64,000 nucleotides of DNA from assembly GCA_023053545.1 (NCBI GenBank), contig JAKZAN010000003.1, positions 1,329,501-1,393,500 on the forward strand, read 5' to 3'. Numbering within the stretch: the stretch's first letter is position 1; each line of letters begins with the position of its first letter. Shown piece by piece: positions 32,263-41,666 of this stretch. The position numbers and the translations under genes were made by a program. Below the pieces are notes generated by a model. It was not told where the DNA came from and made no database searches. It worked only from the letters and a program-made list of their open reading frames with translations. This DNA is from Lepidurus packardi. Its lineage: Eukaryota; Arthropoda; Branchiopoda; Notostraca; Triopsidae.

Positions 32263-32826
32263 CTAACCGAATATATCGGCGGCTGTTTTTCGTTTAATTG
32301 AGCGCTTCTTGACACAAGGTTTTTTACGTTTGACTGCTGAAGATTTACGTTTACGTCCGCTACCTGTTTGATAAGGTGCCACAGCACCCGCTAATTTTCG
32401 ACGAGGACGACGACGACGACGACGAGGTGTTTTCACAACTGTGGTGCTAGACATACTGAGCTGTCGTTGAAGAGGAGTTTTGTTTAAGAATTGAATGAAC
32501 CCTTGTCCAACTTGAGCTTTTGCATCGTTGGTGTTGCGTTGCAAAATTTCTTGACCCATTTGTTGTAAACTTTCCATACCTCGAGTTTTCATGGTGTCTG
32601 TCAATTTCTTACCCGATGAGACATCACGAGCCACGTTTCTAACTAGATGTCTGAGCGAGGGTGCTACTAATCCACGGAAAATTGGTATTATGTAGCGCGA
32701 GAAAAATCCATAACCACGTTGACGGTGGTTGCCTCGATAAAAAGTTTCACCTCCACCACCTCGCTGTTGTGGGTTTAACGCCTTCATATAACATTCAACC
32801 GATAAACATCCCTTAAAAGGCGCCAT
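32263..32826 (-). CDS. Basic virion-associated protein
   Basis: The start is the ATG at 32826, which overlaps the end of the penton-like gene. The 187-residue product has a Gly-rich region (QQRGGGGETFYRG), a helix-prone middle and a very basic tail (PRRRRRRPRRK, then KRKSSAVKRKK). This composition suits a DNA-binding core or scaffold protein, comparable in position to adenoviral pVI/pVII-like proteins. No homology is claimed. The stop abuts the major capsid ATG, so translation or splicing must be tightly coordinated. Confidence 0.65.
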   Translation of the reverse strand: MAPFKGCLSVECYMKALNPQQRGGGGETFYRGNHRQRGYGFFSRYIIPIFRGLVAPSLRHLVRNVARDVSSGKKLTDTMKTRGMESLQQMGQEILQRNTNDAKAQVGQGFIQFLNKTPLQRQLSMSSTTVVKTPRRRRRRPRRKLAGAVAPYQTGSGRKRKSSAVKRKKPCVKKRSIKRKTAADIFG

Positions 32827-33682
32827 GAGAGCGAACTCGTTGTAGATGTAGTATAGCCGACACTGTCCCAGCTTGGAATAAAACAGGTAGACCAGTACCT
32901 GTCTTAATATAGATGTGAATTGTATCAATGTAACCTCGACTAAGGGGGATATAGTAATTGTGATTAAAACTAACTGAGACTAGGTCACCCTCTCTCATTT
33001 CGGTGGAAAGAGGGATGGTGCGTAAAAGAGGAGCGCTGGTATCCCCCACGAAACTCGATTGTATAATATCACAATAAACGTATAAATTGTGAGCACCACT
33101 TTTCAGATCTGGTGTTAGACTCGAATTACATTCCCCACGACCTTTGACCACCCGTAATTTGTCCTGATCCATGAACCCTAAGATAGCTTTAACCCGTGCC
33201 GGTAAAATAATTTCGCAAGCTTCCAAATCGGAACTCGGGGGTAGTTTCAAGCTCACTGTTTTCTTTTTGTCACGGTAAACAAATTCGACTCTCCGAGATT
33301 TATCCAATAGAGTCGGAAACATACGGTCAAGACCACTGTTGAGATCGCTCACCAACCGATCTATAGAATCGTACACTTCCAAATTGTGTAAATTGATTTT
33401 AGTTAGCTCTTCCTTCGATGAAATTTCTACTACTTCTTTGGTTAAACCATCAGTCTGTTTTTTAGATTTGATTTCACTGTGTGCAATCATAAAATTCTCT
33501 TCTTCGCTTAAAGTATGCATACTGTTCACAAATAGAAATTCCACCAAAGCCACCTCATACTCATCTACAGGGACATGTATTGGTTCGCACAATAGAGTTC
33601 GATAATTACTCATAGTATTATGAGGATAATGCGACATGGATGAGTTAGAAGGTAACGTGATATACTTTTCATTGTGGGTCAT
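32813..33682 (-). CDS. Penton-like minor capsid protein
   Basis: This 289-residue protein matches the Polinton minor capsid (single jelly-roll, penton-like) in pattern. It has an N-terminal YPHNTMSNYRTLL segment, a central charged region and a C-terminal strand-rich part (YIDTIHIYIKTGTGLPVLF, VSAILHLQR). Its ATG overlaps the integrase stop (ATGA), and its end overlaps the next gene. It would form capsid vertices with the major capsid protein. Confidence 0.75.
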   Translation of the reverse strand: MTHNEKYITLPSNSSMSHYPHNTMSNYRTLLCEPIHVPVDEYEVALVEFLFVNSMHTLSEEENFMIAHSEIKSKKQTDGLTKEVVEISSKEELTKINLHNLEVYDSIDRLVSDLNSGLDRMFPTLLDKSRRVEFVYRDKKKTVSLKLPPSSDLEACEIILPARVKAILGFMDQDKLRVVKGRGECNSSLTPDLKSGAHNLYVYCDIIQSSFVGDTSAPLLRTIPLSTEMREGDLVSVSFNHNYYIPLSRGYIDTIHIYIKTGTGLPVLFQAGTVSAILHLQRVRSHGAF

Positions 33683-34887
33683 GGTGACTGTCGACTAGAT
33701 CGCATGCGACCCGAATACAGATTGCTGGGAGGTTTTAAAGTCTTCCGTGTGCGGACAAAGTCTTGCCAGAAAGGTGTTAACTCTCGAGCGTTTACCCAAG
33801 TATTGAACTCGGTTGGCCAACCTTTCCATGTTATATAGTACTCGGTCTCACCCACCGAGTTGCAACGTTGTTTGAGCACTTTTTCGATGGGGTACAAAGC
33901 TTTAAAGTTAGGTGGCGCCACATGGGTTAATTCAATACCGTAAAATTGACCAATAATATCTTCATTTTGGAGATCAACTAAATTGTAAGTTACAGGTTGA
34001 GTAAGATTCACCGTTTCAATCTTGTATATCTCGTATGTGTTTTGAACAATATAGCCTTTATTAAAAAATGGTTTTGTATCGTTTTTAATCCGTACGTAAT
34101 CACCTACACTGAAGGTGGGCTGACGAGTTTTAACAGCTGCACTGCGCATCTTATGAATATGTCGAGCTACCTCATCTTGGTTTTCCACGGTGACTTCCAC
34201 AGGAGCCCGACCAATGGTTCGATGGTAACTCCGATTGTAGTTATCCACTAATTGTGGCAACACATCTATGAAACGTTCGGTATGATGTTGAGTCATGTAA
34301 CGCGAGATTCGCTCTAGGAGGGTGCGATGGACTCGTTCCACAATCGGTGCTTTAGTTTCTTGAGTCCGAGTTAGATAAAATTTGACACCTACGTCTTTAA
34401 GATATTTTTGGAACGCGTGATTGAGAAATTCTGTACCCTGATCCGTGTTGAAATGTTTGGGTATTAATCTTGTGTTTGTAATATGTTGTTGTAAGGTTGC
34501 GAGTACAGTAGGTCCAGTCTTGTTGGAGATAGGATAGACCCAGAGATAACGACTATGAACATCAATAATAGTAAAAAGAAAGTTCATTCCATTATTCATT
34601 CGACTCCAGCGTTGTACATCAACCAAATCAGCCTGCCAAAGATCATGAAGCGTAGAAGTGATTACATATCGACGTGGAAAGCGACGAGGATTGTTCCGAT
34701 GTAGAGTATAACTATTAAGATAGCTCAAAGCTTGGCGGGCGGTGGTAAGGTTAATATTAGCGGCTTTCGGGTATTGCTGTTTGGCGTAACGCAACAAACG
34801 TTGTAAACCACCATAAGCACCCAAAGACGAAGGATCCGTATAGAGTTGATGCCAATCGTCTCGAGTAAGCCATGTCTTTTCTACCAT
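33679..34887 (-). CDS. Retrovirus-like integrase with C-terminal chromodomain
   Basis: This DDE integrase would insert the element and generate the 6-bp duplication. The catalytic triad is visible in WQADLVDV (about residue 85), FNTDQGTEF (about 148) and IVERVHRTL, with 34 residues between the last Asp and Glu. The 402-residue protein ends with a chromodomain: IEKVLKQR, then EYYITWKGWPTEFNTWVNA, holding the expected aromatic residues. That points to histone-directed targeting. It lies one base after the 286-aa gene and overlaps the penton-like start. Confidence 0.93.
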   Translation of the reverse strand: MVEKTWLTRDDWHQLYTDPSSLGAYGGLQRLLRYAKQQYPKAANINLTTARQALSYLNSYTLHRNNPRRFPRRYVITSTLHDLWQADLVDVQRWSRMNNGMNFLFTIIDVHSRYLWVYPISNKTGPTVLATLQQHITNTRLIPKHFNTDQGTEFLNHAFQKYLKDVGVKFYLTRTQETKAPIVERVHRTLLERISRYMTQHHTERFIDVLPQLVDNYNRSYHRTIGRAPVEVTVENQDEVARHIHKMRSAAVKTRQPTFSVGDYVRIKNDTKPFFNKGYIVQNTYEIYKIETVNLTQPVTYNLVDLQNEDIIGQFYGIELTHVAPPNFKALYPIEKVLKQRCNSVGETEYYITWKGWPTEFNTWVNARELTPFWQDFVRTRKTLKPPSNLYSGRMRSSRQSP

Positions 34888-34888
34888 T

Positions 34889-35749
34889 TCAAACTAAATT
34901 TTGCCACTGAGGACTTGATCCAGCTCGAGCGCGTTTATACGATCGGGTGACTCTAGGGCTGGGTGGAGTGATACCGCGCGAATGGAGCAGTTTCAAACGT
35001 TCAATCTCTTTTAGCCGTTTCTCTTTAACAATAAGCTGGGTGGGAAAATTAATATCGGCTAACGCGCGTGAAAAATCATCCATTCGAGGTAAAAAGCGAC
35101 CCTTGTTGTGTGAAAAGAGATCTCTCATGTAATCTGACACATGGCTGTTTTCTATAGTTTCCCCATATAGTTTTAGAGTACTGTCAGGATTAACTGTAAT
35201 TATGTGTGCATATTCAGGTTTTGTAAGATACTCGCTAGCTGTCAACGCTTTCTCACGATATTGGTCGTCCACTTTAACCATAAATTGGGTAACGCTGGGG
35301 GTCTCTTCAACACTTGACTGCAATGGACTATCATACATGTCGGGTTTAGAAATGTTATTAATCGGTGTTTGAAAGGGTTGTGGTGAAAAGCTGCGAGTGT
35401 TGTTTACACGTGTGGGTGTTAAATCACTCTCAACACCCTCATGTTTTAAAGATGGAACCGTGGGAACAGAGGGTAAAGAAACATGTGTTGACGATGCAGC
35501 CCTCTCATGACCTGGGTGAGCAGCCTTGTAGCGTTGAAACGTTTTTTCAAACAGGTGCAACTTATTCTCAATGCTTAATTCAGGATTATTGAGAATATTC
35601 CGCATTTCCTCTTCCGCCCGATAAAATTCTGTTAGTTTGAAACTGGGGGGCGGTTTTATGGCAGACTGCGATTCCCGATGCAAAACTTGATCAATTTTGT
35701 TGGCTATGTCTAGCGGCACTAACCGCATGGGACGCGCTGCTTTGGCCAT
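34889..35749 (-). CDS. 286-residue Polinton protein, unknown
   Basis: The protein has a helical N-terminal part (IDQVLHRESQSA, ELSIENKLHLFEKTFQRYKA), a Ser/Thr/Pro-rich linker and a conserved C-terminal part (LTKPEYAHIITV, LKLYGETI, FSRALADINFP, RVTRSYKRARAG). Such proteins occur between integrase and PolB in related elements, but I know of no assigned function. It overlaps the start of the 125-aa gene by 59 nt and nearly abuts the integrase ATG. Confidence 0.7.
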   Translation of the reverse strand: MAKAARPMRLVPLDIANKIDQVLHRESQSAIKPPPSFKLTEFYRAEEEMRNILNNPELSIENKLHLFEKTFQRYKAAHPGHERAASSTHVSLPSVPTVPSLKHEGVESDLTPTRVNNTRSFSPQPFQTPINNISKPDMYDSPLQSSVEETPSVTQFMVKVDDQYREKALTASEYLTKPEYAHIITVNPDSTLKLYGETIENSHVSDYMRDLFSHNKGRFLPRMDDFSRALADINFPTQLIVKEKRLKEIERLKLLHSRGITPPSPRVTRSYKRARAGSSPQWQNLV

Positions 35750-36068
35750 GGCGACGTAAAAAAGCTAAAGCGGGGTTAAGTACGTTTAAAATAAATCCTC
35801 CACCCTTCTGTACTATTCGTTTATGACGATAGCGGAAACTCTGTTTGGATTGAGCCAAATCTCGAAGAATAGACTTGAAACGACGTAGCTTTTGTTTCTC
35901 TTTTTCCTGAAGAGGGATAACACCCTTGACTAAATTCAAGATGATTTCGCAAATAACGTTAATAAGGGGTCGGTCAGCGTTCTGAAGGATAATTTGACGG
36001 AGTTTGGGCTGACAGCGACATAAAGTTTTCAAATAAGGTTTGTATTTCTTCACCTGTTTAAGACACAT
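35691..36068 (-). CDS. 125-residue basic protein with GGG-hydrophobic tail
   Basis: The product is highly basic, with CRCQPKLRQIILQNADRPL, VKGVIPLQEKEKQKLRRFK and RHKRIVQKGGGFILNVLNPA. The C-terminal Gly-Gly-Gly-hydrophobic stretch suggests a membrane-active or capsid-associated helix. I recognise the layout as a recurrent small Polinton/adintovirus family (basic helix plus QKGGF-like motif), but its role is not established. It lies just before the 286-aa gene. Confidence 0.7.
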   Translation of the reverse strand: MCLKQVKKYKPYLKTLCRCQPKLRQIILQNADRPLINVICEIILNLVKGVIPLQEKEKQKLRRFKSILRDLAQSKQSFRYRHKRIVQKGGGFILNVLNPALAFLRRHGQSSASHAVSAARHSQQN

Positions 36069-36114
36069 CCTCTCGTTGTCTGTTTACCTCCAAAGCCAGT
36101 GTGCGACTAAAGGT

Positions 36115-36258
36115 TTACCCACTCGAAGATCGCGCTTTAAAGGCTAAAATAAGACGCGTCATAATCGACAACCATTCAGCTAGAGTTTGAAGGGTTTGCG
36201 TGGCAACCTGTCGACAGCGAGTGCGCCATTTCTTCCCAAATCTTTTATCATGAACCAT
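36115..36258 (-). CDS. 47-codon basic small protein (tentative)
   Basis: The frame begins with an ATG and encodes a basic N-terminus (HDKRFGKKWRTRCRQ) followed by a hydrophobic helix (WLSIMTRLILAF). It fills the only gap between PolB and the 125-aa gene, and genes here are otherwise tightly packed. It is too short to be certain. Confidence 0.4.
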   Translation of the reverse strand: MVHDKRFGKKWRTRCRQVATQTLQTLAEWLSIMTRLILAFKARSSSG

Positions 36259-36321
36259 CTTGCAGCTTCAAAGGTTGAGTGACAACTAAACTAGACATGG
36301 GTTATAGACACAATTTAAACT

Positions 36322-39300
36322 TTATTCATCATCTTCATTACAATATCCGTAAGCGTGACTGGTAACAAGATCTGGGAGCCAGAAACGTTTATCATCAAGA
36401 GCAGACAATGACAATTTACGAGTTTGATAAGTATAAATTTGATGGTTGAATGAGCGGAGAGTGGTATTGGTAGTATATACCTCGCTGCGCTCACCATACA
36501 ACACTTGACGGTAAAGGTCTAACGATAATTCACGACGGGTGGCTTCTCGGGTAGTGCCCTTGGCCTTTCGTTGTTCTTCACCCGTGTCAAAACGTATACA
36601 ATAGAGTTTGGGTCGTAAAGCTACAATTTCCACAATACGGTTTTGTCCAGCCTCGTTCTTAAACATGCCTAGACGTTTATCGTTGTCAGCATAGTAATAT
36701 GGACTGGATGGATGTTGGTTGGAGGTATCAAAGTGGGTGGTTAGACGATGACACATCTCTTCCCAGAATCCGGTAGGGCTTTCCACACTGTAGCAAAAAC
36801 TGTCGGTATCGGTAAAAACCAAGCGGCAGCGCGAACCAAAATGTGGGCGAATAATGTTGTAGTGGAAATCGTACATATGCATTTTGGCTAATTCCAATAT
36901 TGCAAAACCTACAAGAATTGGTTTGTTATAAAAAACGTCGGTTTTTCTCATCTGGATGAGTGCTAAATCATTCGAAATGCGTCGTGCATGGCTGAAGGCT
37001 GGACTGGCTGTTAAACTCACAAGAGTTTTCTCGTTGTTTATTACGTAGATGTTGACTCGGTTGTCTACGTTTTCTACAGTTTTACCTGAAATGTTAACCG
37101 AAGGTTAGTCAAAAGTATGAGTTTAAGTTAGAATGATTTTACCAAAGATGGAATTATTCATCAGTTTGAACGATTCACGATCAGCGTCATTGGTGGCGGC
37201 AGCTCGCAAAGCGGTGTTGCATTCGATGTAGGGCTGAAACAGCGTTGTCTGACGAAATCTGATACCACCATGCATTCGGGTCACTAACAATCCGTGACTT
37301 AAAGCCAGCTGCAACATTCTGTAATGAATCAGATATTTTTCTTTAGCGTTTAAGGTGACACATAGTTTTTCAACACGAGAGGGAAATGTTTTCCCATCCT
37401 TCAGATAATGCTCTTGGATTGCGGGGCTTAGCATATCCCATGTTATTTGTTCTTTGCGGGGGAGAAAGGGAAAATCGTCGTGTTCTTCGTGTAAATGGGC
37501 AGGATATTCCATGTCGACTAGTAGGGCATAACCATAGAGCGAATCTGGGGTTAACGAGAGGATTTCGTTCAAACTGGGGCATTCTTTGGTTGATAACCAG
37601 CAAATTCCATCGGTGGGTAAAGCTTGAACCATCGCCCATCCATACAAGTTGTTAGCATCGATATATTCGATGGAGCTATTAGGGCGTGTAGGATCATAAT
37701 GTGGCAAGTCTGGTAAATTGGCTACAGCATGACGTTGGGACACCATGGTTAGCCCCCCTCGCACGTTTTGTTTAACCATACTATGCATGGTTACATCGGT
37801 CATAAGTTCCATCGTCACCCCCGTTGTGTACAAACAGGCGTTCCAGCTAAAATGCGAAATGCTGTAAAAATGGGCTACATCCAAACCCGAATGGTGATAG
37901 GTTGTTTGACGTAAGGTGGAAAAGCAGTCGGCTAGAATGCGGACATCGCACTCTAAATACAAGTTGTGATAGTCGCGTAATGTGCGACATTGGAAAGTAT
38001 CCCAAACGTTTTGTGCATGAATGTAATCCTCATCTGAAACTGAGCAACCAGTTAGGGTGGAGAAAAAGGCCAGTTGGGATGGTAAATGTGGTAAATCGAG
38101 AGCTGTCAGACTAGTCATGAACTCGTAGGGAAATATCCCTTTGCGCGCTAAGAGTTTGAGTTTCTCTTGATTCCCCGCTACCGCAGCCGCACGGTTCAAA
38201 CATTGAAAGGAGTGGAGCCCCTTTTTCAAGAGAACTTGAGCCCAACGTTCCAAACTAGTGTTCATAAATTGAAGACTGTCCAGAAAGCGAACGTTATCAA
38301 CTTTAAAAGTCAAGAACTTTTCCATGGATTTGGGGATAATGTCAATGTCTTGCCCGTAATGCTCCAATGCTTGACAGATGAAATGTCCATCGTAATTCCT
38401 AGAAACAACAGATTATTTGGATTCGGTTTATCGGTTTTCACAGATACTTACTGTAAATTGTGGAAGTAGACAGGTAATTCGTAGTTTTCCAATTTACAAT
38501 GGAGATTACAACCTCGGTGAGCAATACCCCGGAAAGAACCGTCAAAATGATCATGATCTATCATACGCTCGGACAAATCTTGGGGTAAGGGTTTCTTGCA
38601 GTGTACGCATATAGTAGCTGTATGTCGGGCTCTTATTGCCATTGACACATCTTTTTCATTGAGGGGAAAATTTGTTGAGCGCACCACTTGTTCAAGATTT
38701 GCTGCTGTTTCTAAGATGTTTTGTAGGAAAATCTGACCTGCATTAGGGCCAACATAGCGCTGGTATGCCACTTCACTCCCCTGCAGGTCGAGCACCAAAT
38801 AACAAAAAGATAGAGCTTCGTGACGATGAAGCTTTTGATTGACGGGAGAGTGTTCTTCATCAGTTGGATCATAAGAAACTAAAAGAGATTCAAAATCGGC
38901 AAAAGCTATGTAAGGGGCACGTTGTGCTGCATTAAAACATCGCATCTGAACAAAATCGTTCTTCCCAGGAGTGGGGAGTCGAACTGCTTTTTGTTTGTTT
39001 TCCAAACAGTACATTTTATGAGCATCTAGGGACCGGGAACTTTTAAACGCGTTTAGACATTTGAGACAATAATGATCCTTATGTAGTTGATCTTTACCCA
39101 ACAAACGATTTGGTGAAAGAATAGGCCAGAAATGTCCTTGTCCCGGACCGGTGCATGTATACAAAAGATTAACCGGTTCTTGGCAGAGGGTGGTGTTGGG
39201 TTTGAAAAAGGTTTTCCCAGAAATACGAAAAGGATAAATATTTCGAGGGGTGGCAACAAGAGTTGGTGGGAGTTTAGAGCGTTTAGGATTTTCTGCTTCT

Positions 39301-40382
39301 TCATCACTCTCGTCAAAACATCCAAACGGTAAAGTATCAAAAGCTAAGATATTAATAGCGATTGAATGGGCTTCTTCAAAAGCAGTTATGTCTTGAATTT
39401 TAACAGGATAGGTTAGCACTTGTGGATTAATGGTCGGTAATCTGTCGGGATAACGGGCGAAGAGAGCGTCTAAGCTTTTAGCACTATGATGTTTTATAAA
39501 AAACTGAGAATTTTCGTCAGTTGCAGCATGTTGACGAGCTAGCACCGCTTTGACCGCGTAGACAAAACATTGATCACCGCAACGTTCGATATTAACAACA
39601 GCTTTGCGTTTAGCGATGTTGGTAGGTAACCGTATCTGGTGAGAGTCGTTACCACTACCCGCCATAGGAACAAACGTGGTCACTGAAGCTCGAAGCTCAC
39701 TAATGTACTCCATCCGCCAACCAGAACCAGCTTGATTCTGACGATTGTGGATCACGTTGGCAATATGATCAAATGCATTTTGCATAACTTGATTTAAATC
39801 TGAAGTTGGGAGCACGATAACATACACACTGTGGAAAAAACGGGGGTAGCGTTCGCTGCGATTGATTTCAGGAGTGTTTATGATTTTACTCATAACGCTA
39901 TGAACTACAAATTTGATTTTCACAGACAAACTCTTTCGTAGTTGAGCTTTCAATAATCCGAGAATTTGTGAACTATACTCGCTCATCAATTGTTCGGCTG
40001 TTACAATCGGGTAACGCTCAGGTCCAACAATCAATCGATATTCCCGCAAATGTCCAGCTAGTGTACTATTCAATTCAAAAAATTCATTGTGGTTAGATTC
40101 AATCGATTGCGGTGGGGGTATATTGGGTGTGAGAGGTTCTGCAACACTTGTTGGAGGGGGTGGTGAAAGGGCAATCGTTGGCAGAGGGTTTAAAATTTGA
40201 CGACGACGTTTCAAACGTCGTTGTCGACGCTTGATGCCGCGATTGAGAGTTCGAGTACGGATTGATGGGTGTGGAGCGGGGAATTCTTCGCCAGCACCTG
40301 CTTGTGACTCGTCATCATGATCAACATCAATACCTAATTCACGAATCAAATCGCCTAAGATTGGACTATATTCAGAATTCAT
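36322..40382 (-). CDS. polB: Protein-primed DNA polymerase B, complete, three exons
   Basis: Three exons (40382-38452, 38398-37143, 37085-36322) total 3951 nt, exactly 1316 codons plus stop. Both introns are GT-AG (37086-37142, 57 nt; 38399-38451, 53 nt). Exonuclease motif I (ADFESL) is near residue 490, an HNH-like Cys/His module (DHDHFDG) near 610, motif A (DANNLYGW) near 880, motif B (spanning intron 2) near 1060 and motif C (TDTDSF) near 1140. The N-terminus is basic with a zinc-finger-like patch. It replicates the element with terminal-protein priming in the family model. It is the largest gene, divergent from the ATPase across 96 bp. Confidence 0.94.
37086..37142 (-). other. PolB intron 2
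   Basis: GTAAAATC...CATTTCAG on the minus strand, 57 nt; it falls within the codons of polymerase motif B, and the flanking frame is open only if it is removed. Confidence 0.85.
38399..38451 (-). other. PolB intron 1
   Basis: GTAAGTATC...TTTCTAG on the minus strand, 53 nt, identical in position to copy A (1212-1264). Confidence 0.87.
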
Positions 40383-40478
40383 TGTCAAACGCTGTCTCGA
40401 GGGCTACTGAGCACGATTTTCATGGCGTGTTAGTGCTTAAAGACTCGGAACTAGAAGAGGAGGAACTCATTTGTTAGT

Positions 40479-41141
40479 ATGGAGGCGTTGTTTAGACATC
40501 CAGTGCGCATCCTCATTGCTGGTCCTTCACAATCGGGTAAAAGCGAGGTGGTAGCCCGGCTGCTTCGACAACTATCGTCAATGTTCACTCCCTGTCCTGA
40601 ACGTATACGCTATTGTTATGGAGCGTGGCAACCGCTTTTTGCACAACTCCAGTCGGAGTTGGACAATATTACTTTTCAAGCCGGGTTTGACGAAAATGAT
40701 ATTAAAGAAACTTTACCGGCCAACAGTTTACTCATTCTGGATGATCTGATGGAAACTATAGATGGTAAATCAAAAGCATTGGAGAACATCTTTACCAAAC
40801 ATTCCCACCATGCCAATATCTCCGTCATCATGATTACACAAAACCCGTTTTATAGCAACCTTCGCACCATCTCTCTTAATTGCTCCCACATGTTTCTAAT
40901 GAAAACTGCTCGAGATGTTACTCAAATTCGAGCTATTGGAGCTCAAATGTTCCCTGGTAAACTGAGATATTTTATGGATGCGTACGAGCATGCCTGTGAA
41001 GAACCTTACTCTTATTTGATGCTCTCCTTCGATCCCAACACTCCTGACACTCATCGTCTTATGTCAGACGTTTTCAACGCGAAAGGCGAGCCTATTGTAT
41101 ACGAAAGAGTGCACCAACCTGTAAAAGTTTCACGAAAATAA
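40479..41141 (+). CDS. FtsK/HerA-type packaging ATPase, complete (copy B)
   Basis: This 220-residue ATPase has Walker A GPSQSGKSE and Walker B-like LLILDDL, with a conserved TQNPF and DPNTPDTHR near the end. It is complete where copy A is truncated (residue 208 onward reads YERVHQPVKVSRK). Packaging of element DNA into capsids is the inferred role, from homologous ATPases in adenovirus-like and Polinton viruses. It is followed after ~80 bp by the 147-aa gene on the other strand. Confidence 0.92.
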   Translation: MEALFRHPVRILIAGPSQSGKSEVVARLLRQLSSMFTPCPERIRYCYGAWQPLFAQLQSELDNITFQAGFDENDIKETLPANSLLILDDLMETIDGKSKALENIFTKHSHHANISVIMITQNPFYSNLRTISLNCSHMFLMKTARDVTQIRAIGAQMFPGKLRYFMDAYEHACEEPYSYLMLSFDPNTPDTHRLMSDVFNAKGEPIVYERVHQPVKVSRK

Positions 41142-41222
41142 AACATTTTGTTATAAACATGTTTTTCAGATGTTTGATGTAAAATGTGGTGATATCTTTC
41201 AAATATTAGTCTCGATTATTTT

Positions 41223-41666
41223 TCACAATTTTGTATTTACATTAATTCGTTCTACATCTCGGGTTAACCAATAAGTGAATTTGTAGGTTTGGAACAGCGT
41301 ACGAAGAGTCGGGGTTGTTTTATGTTTAGGACAATAGGGTGGTTCAAAAGGGATAAAAATTTCGTTGACTGCAGGGCAATTGTATCCCACCAAGTTCTCA
41401 ATAGGTTGTTGAAGTCCTTGTGAGAGAATTTCAAACGAAGGATCACCCCATGTTAAAACTCGATATTTTCGGATTGAGTGGGCTAAATGATTGAAGAAAA
41501 CCCCCATCGTGTCAAAGGGCCAGTCTTGATCATGGTCATTTCCCCATGTGAAATGTCGATAGTAAAAATTGTTCTGTGATAATTTGGAATTAATAAAACA
41601 TGAAGTTAACTCCACAGGGATGCTGTCAACTAATCTCAAATAGACTACAGCCAAGTCTTCAGCCAT
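41223..41666 (-). CDS. Conserved 147-residue Polinton protein, unknown (copy B)
   Basis: This is the homologue of the 5398-5841 gene, with start MAEDLAVVYLRLVD inside the terminal repeat. The middle has WGDPSFEILSQGLQQPIENL, and the end has FEPPYCPKHKTT and YWLTRDVERINVN. It is conserved between two independent insertions, which supports real coding. No function is known to me. The left terminal repeat carries only its first codons. Confidence 0.7.
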   Translation of the reverse strand: MAEDLAVVYLRLVDSIPVELTSCFINSKLSQNNFYYRHFTWGNDHDQDWPFDTMGVFFNHLAHSIRKYRVLTWGDPSFEILSQGLQQPIENLVGYNCPAVNEIFIPFEPPYCPKHKTTPTLRTLFQTYKFTYWLTRDVERINVNTKL

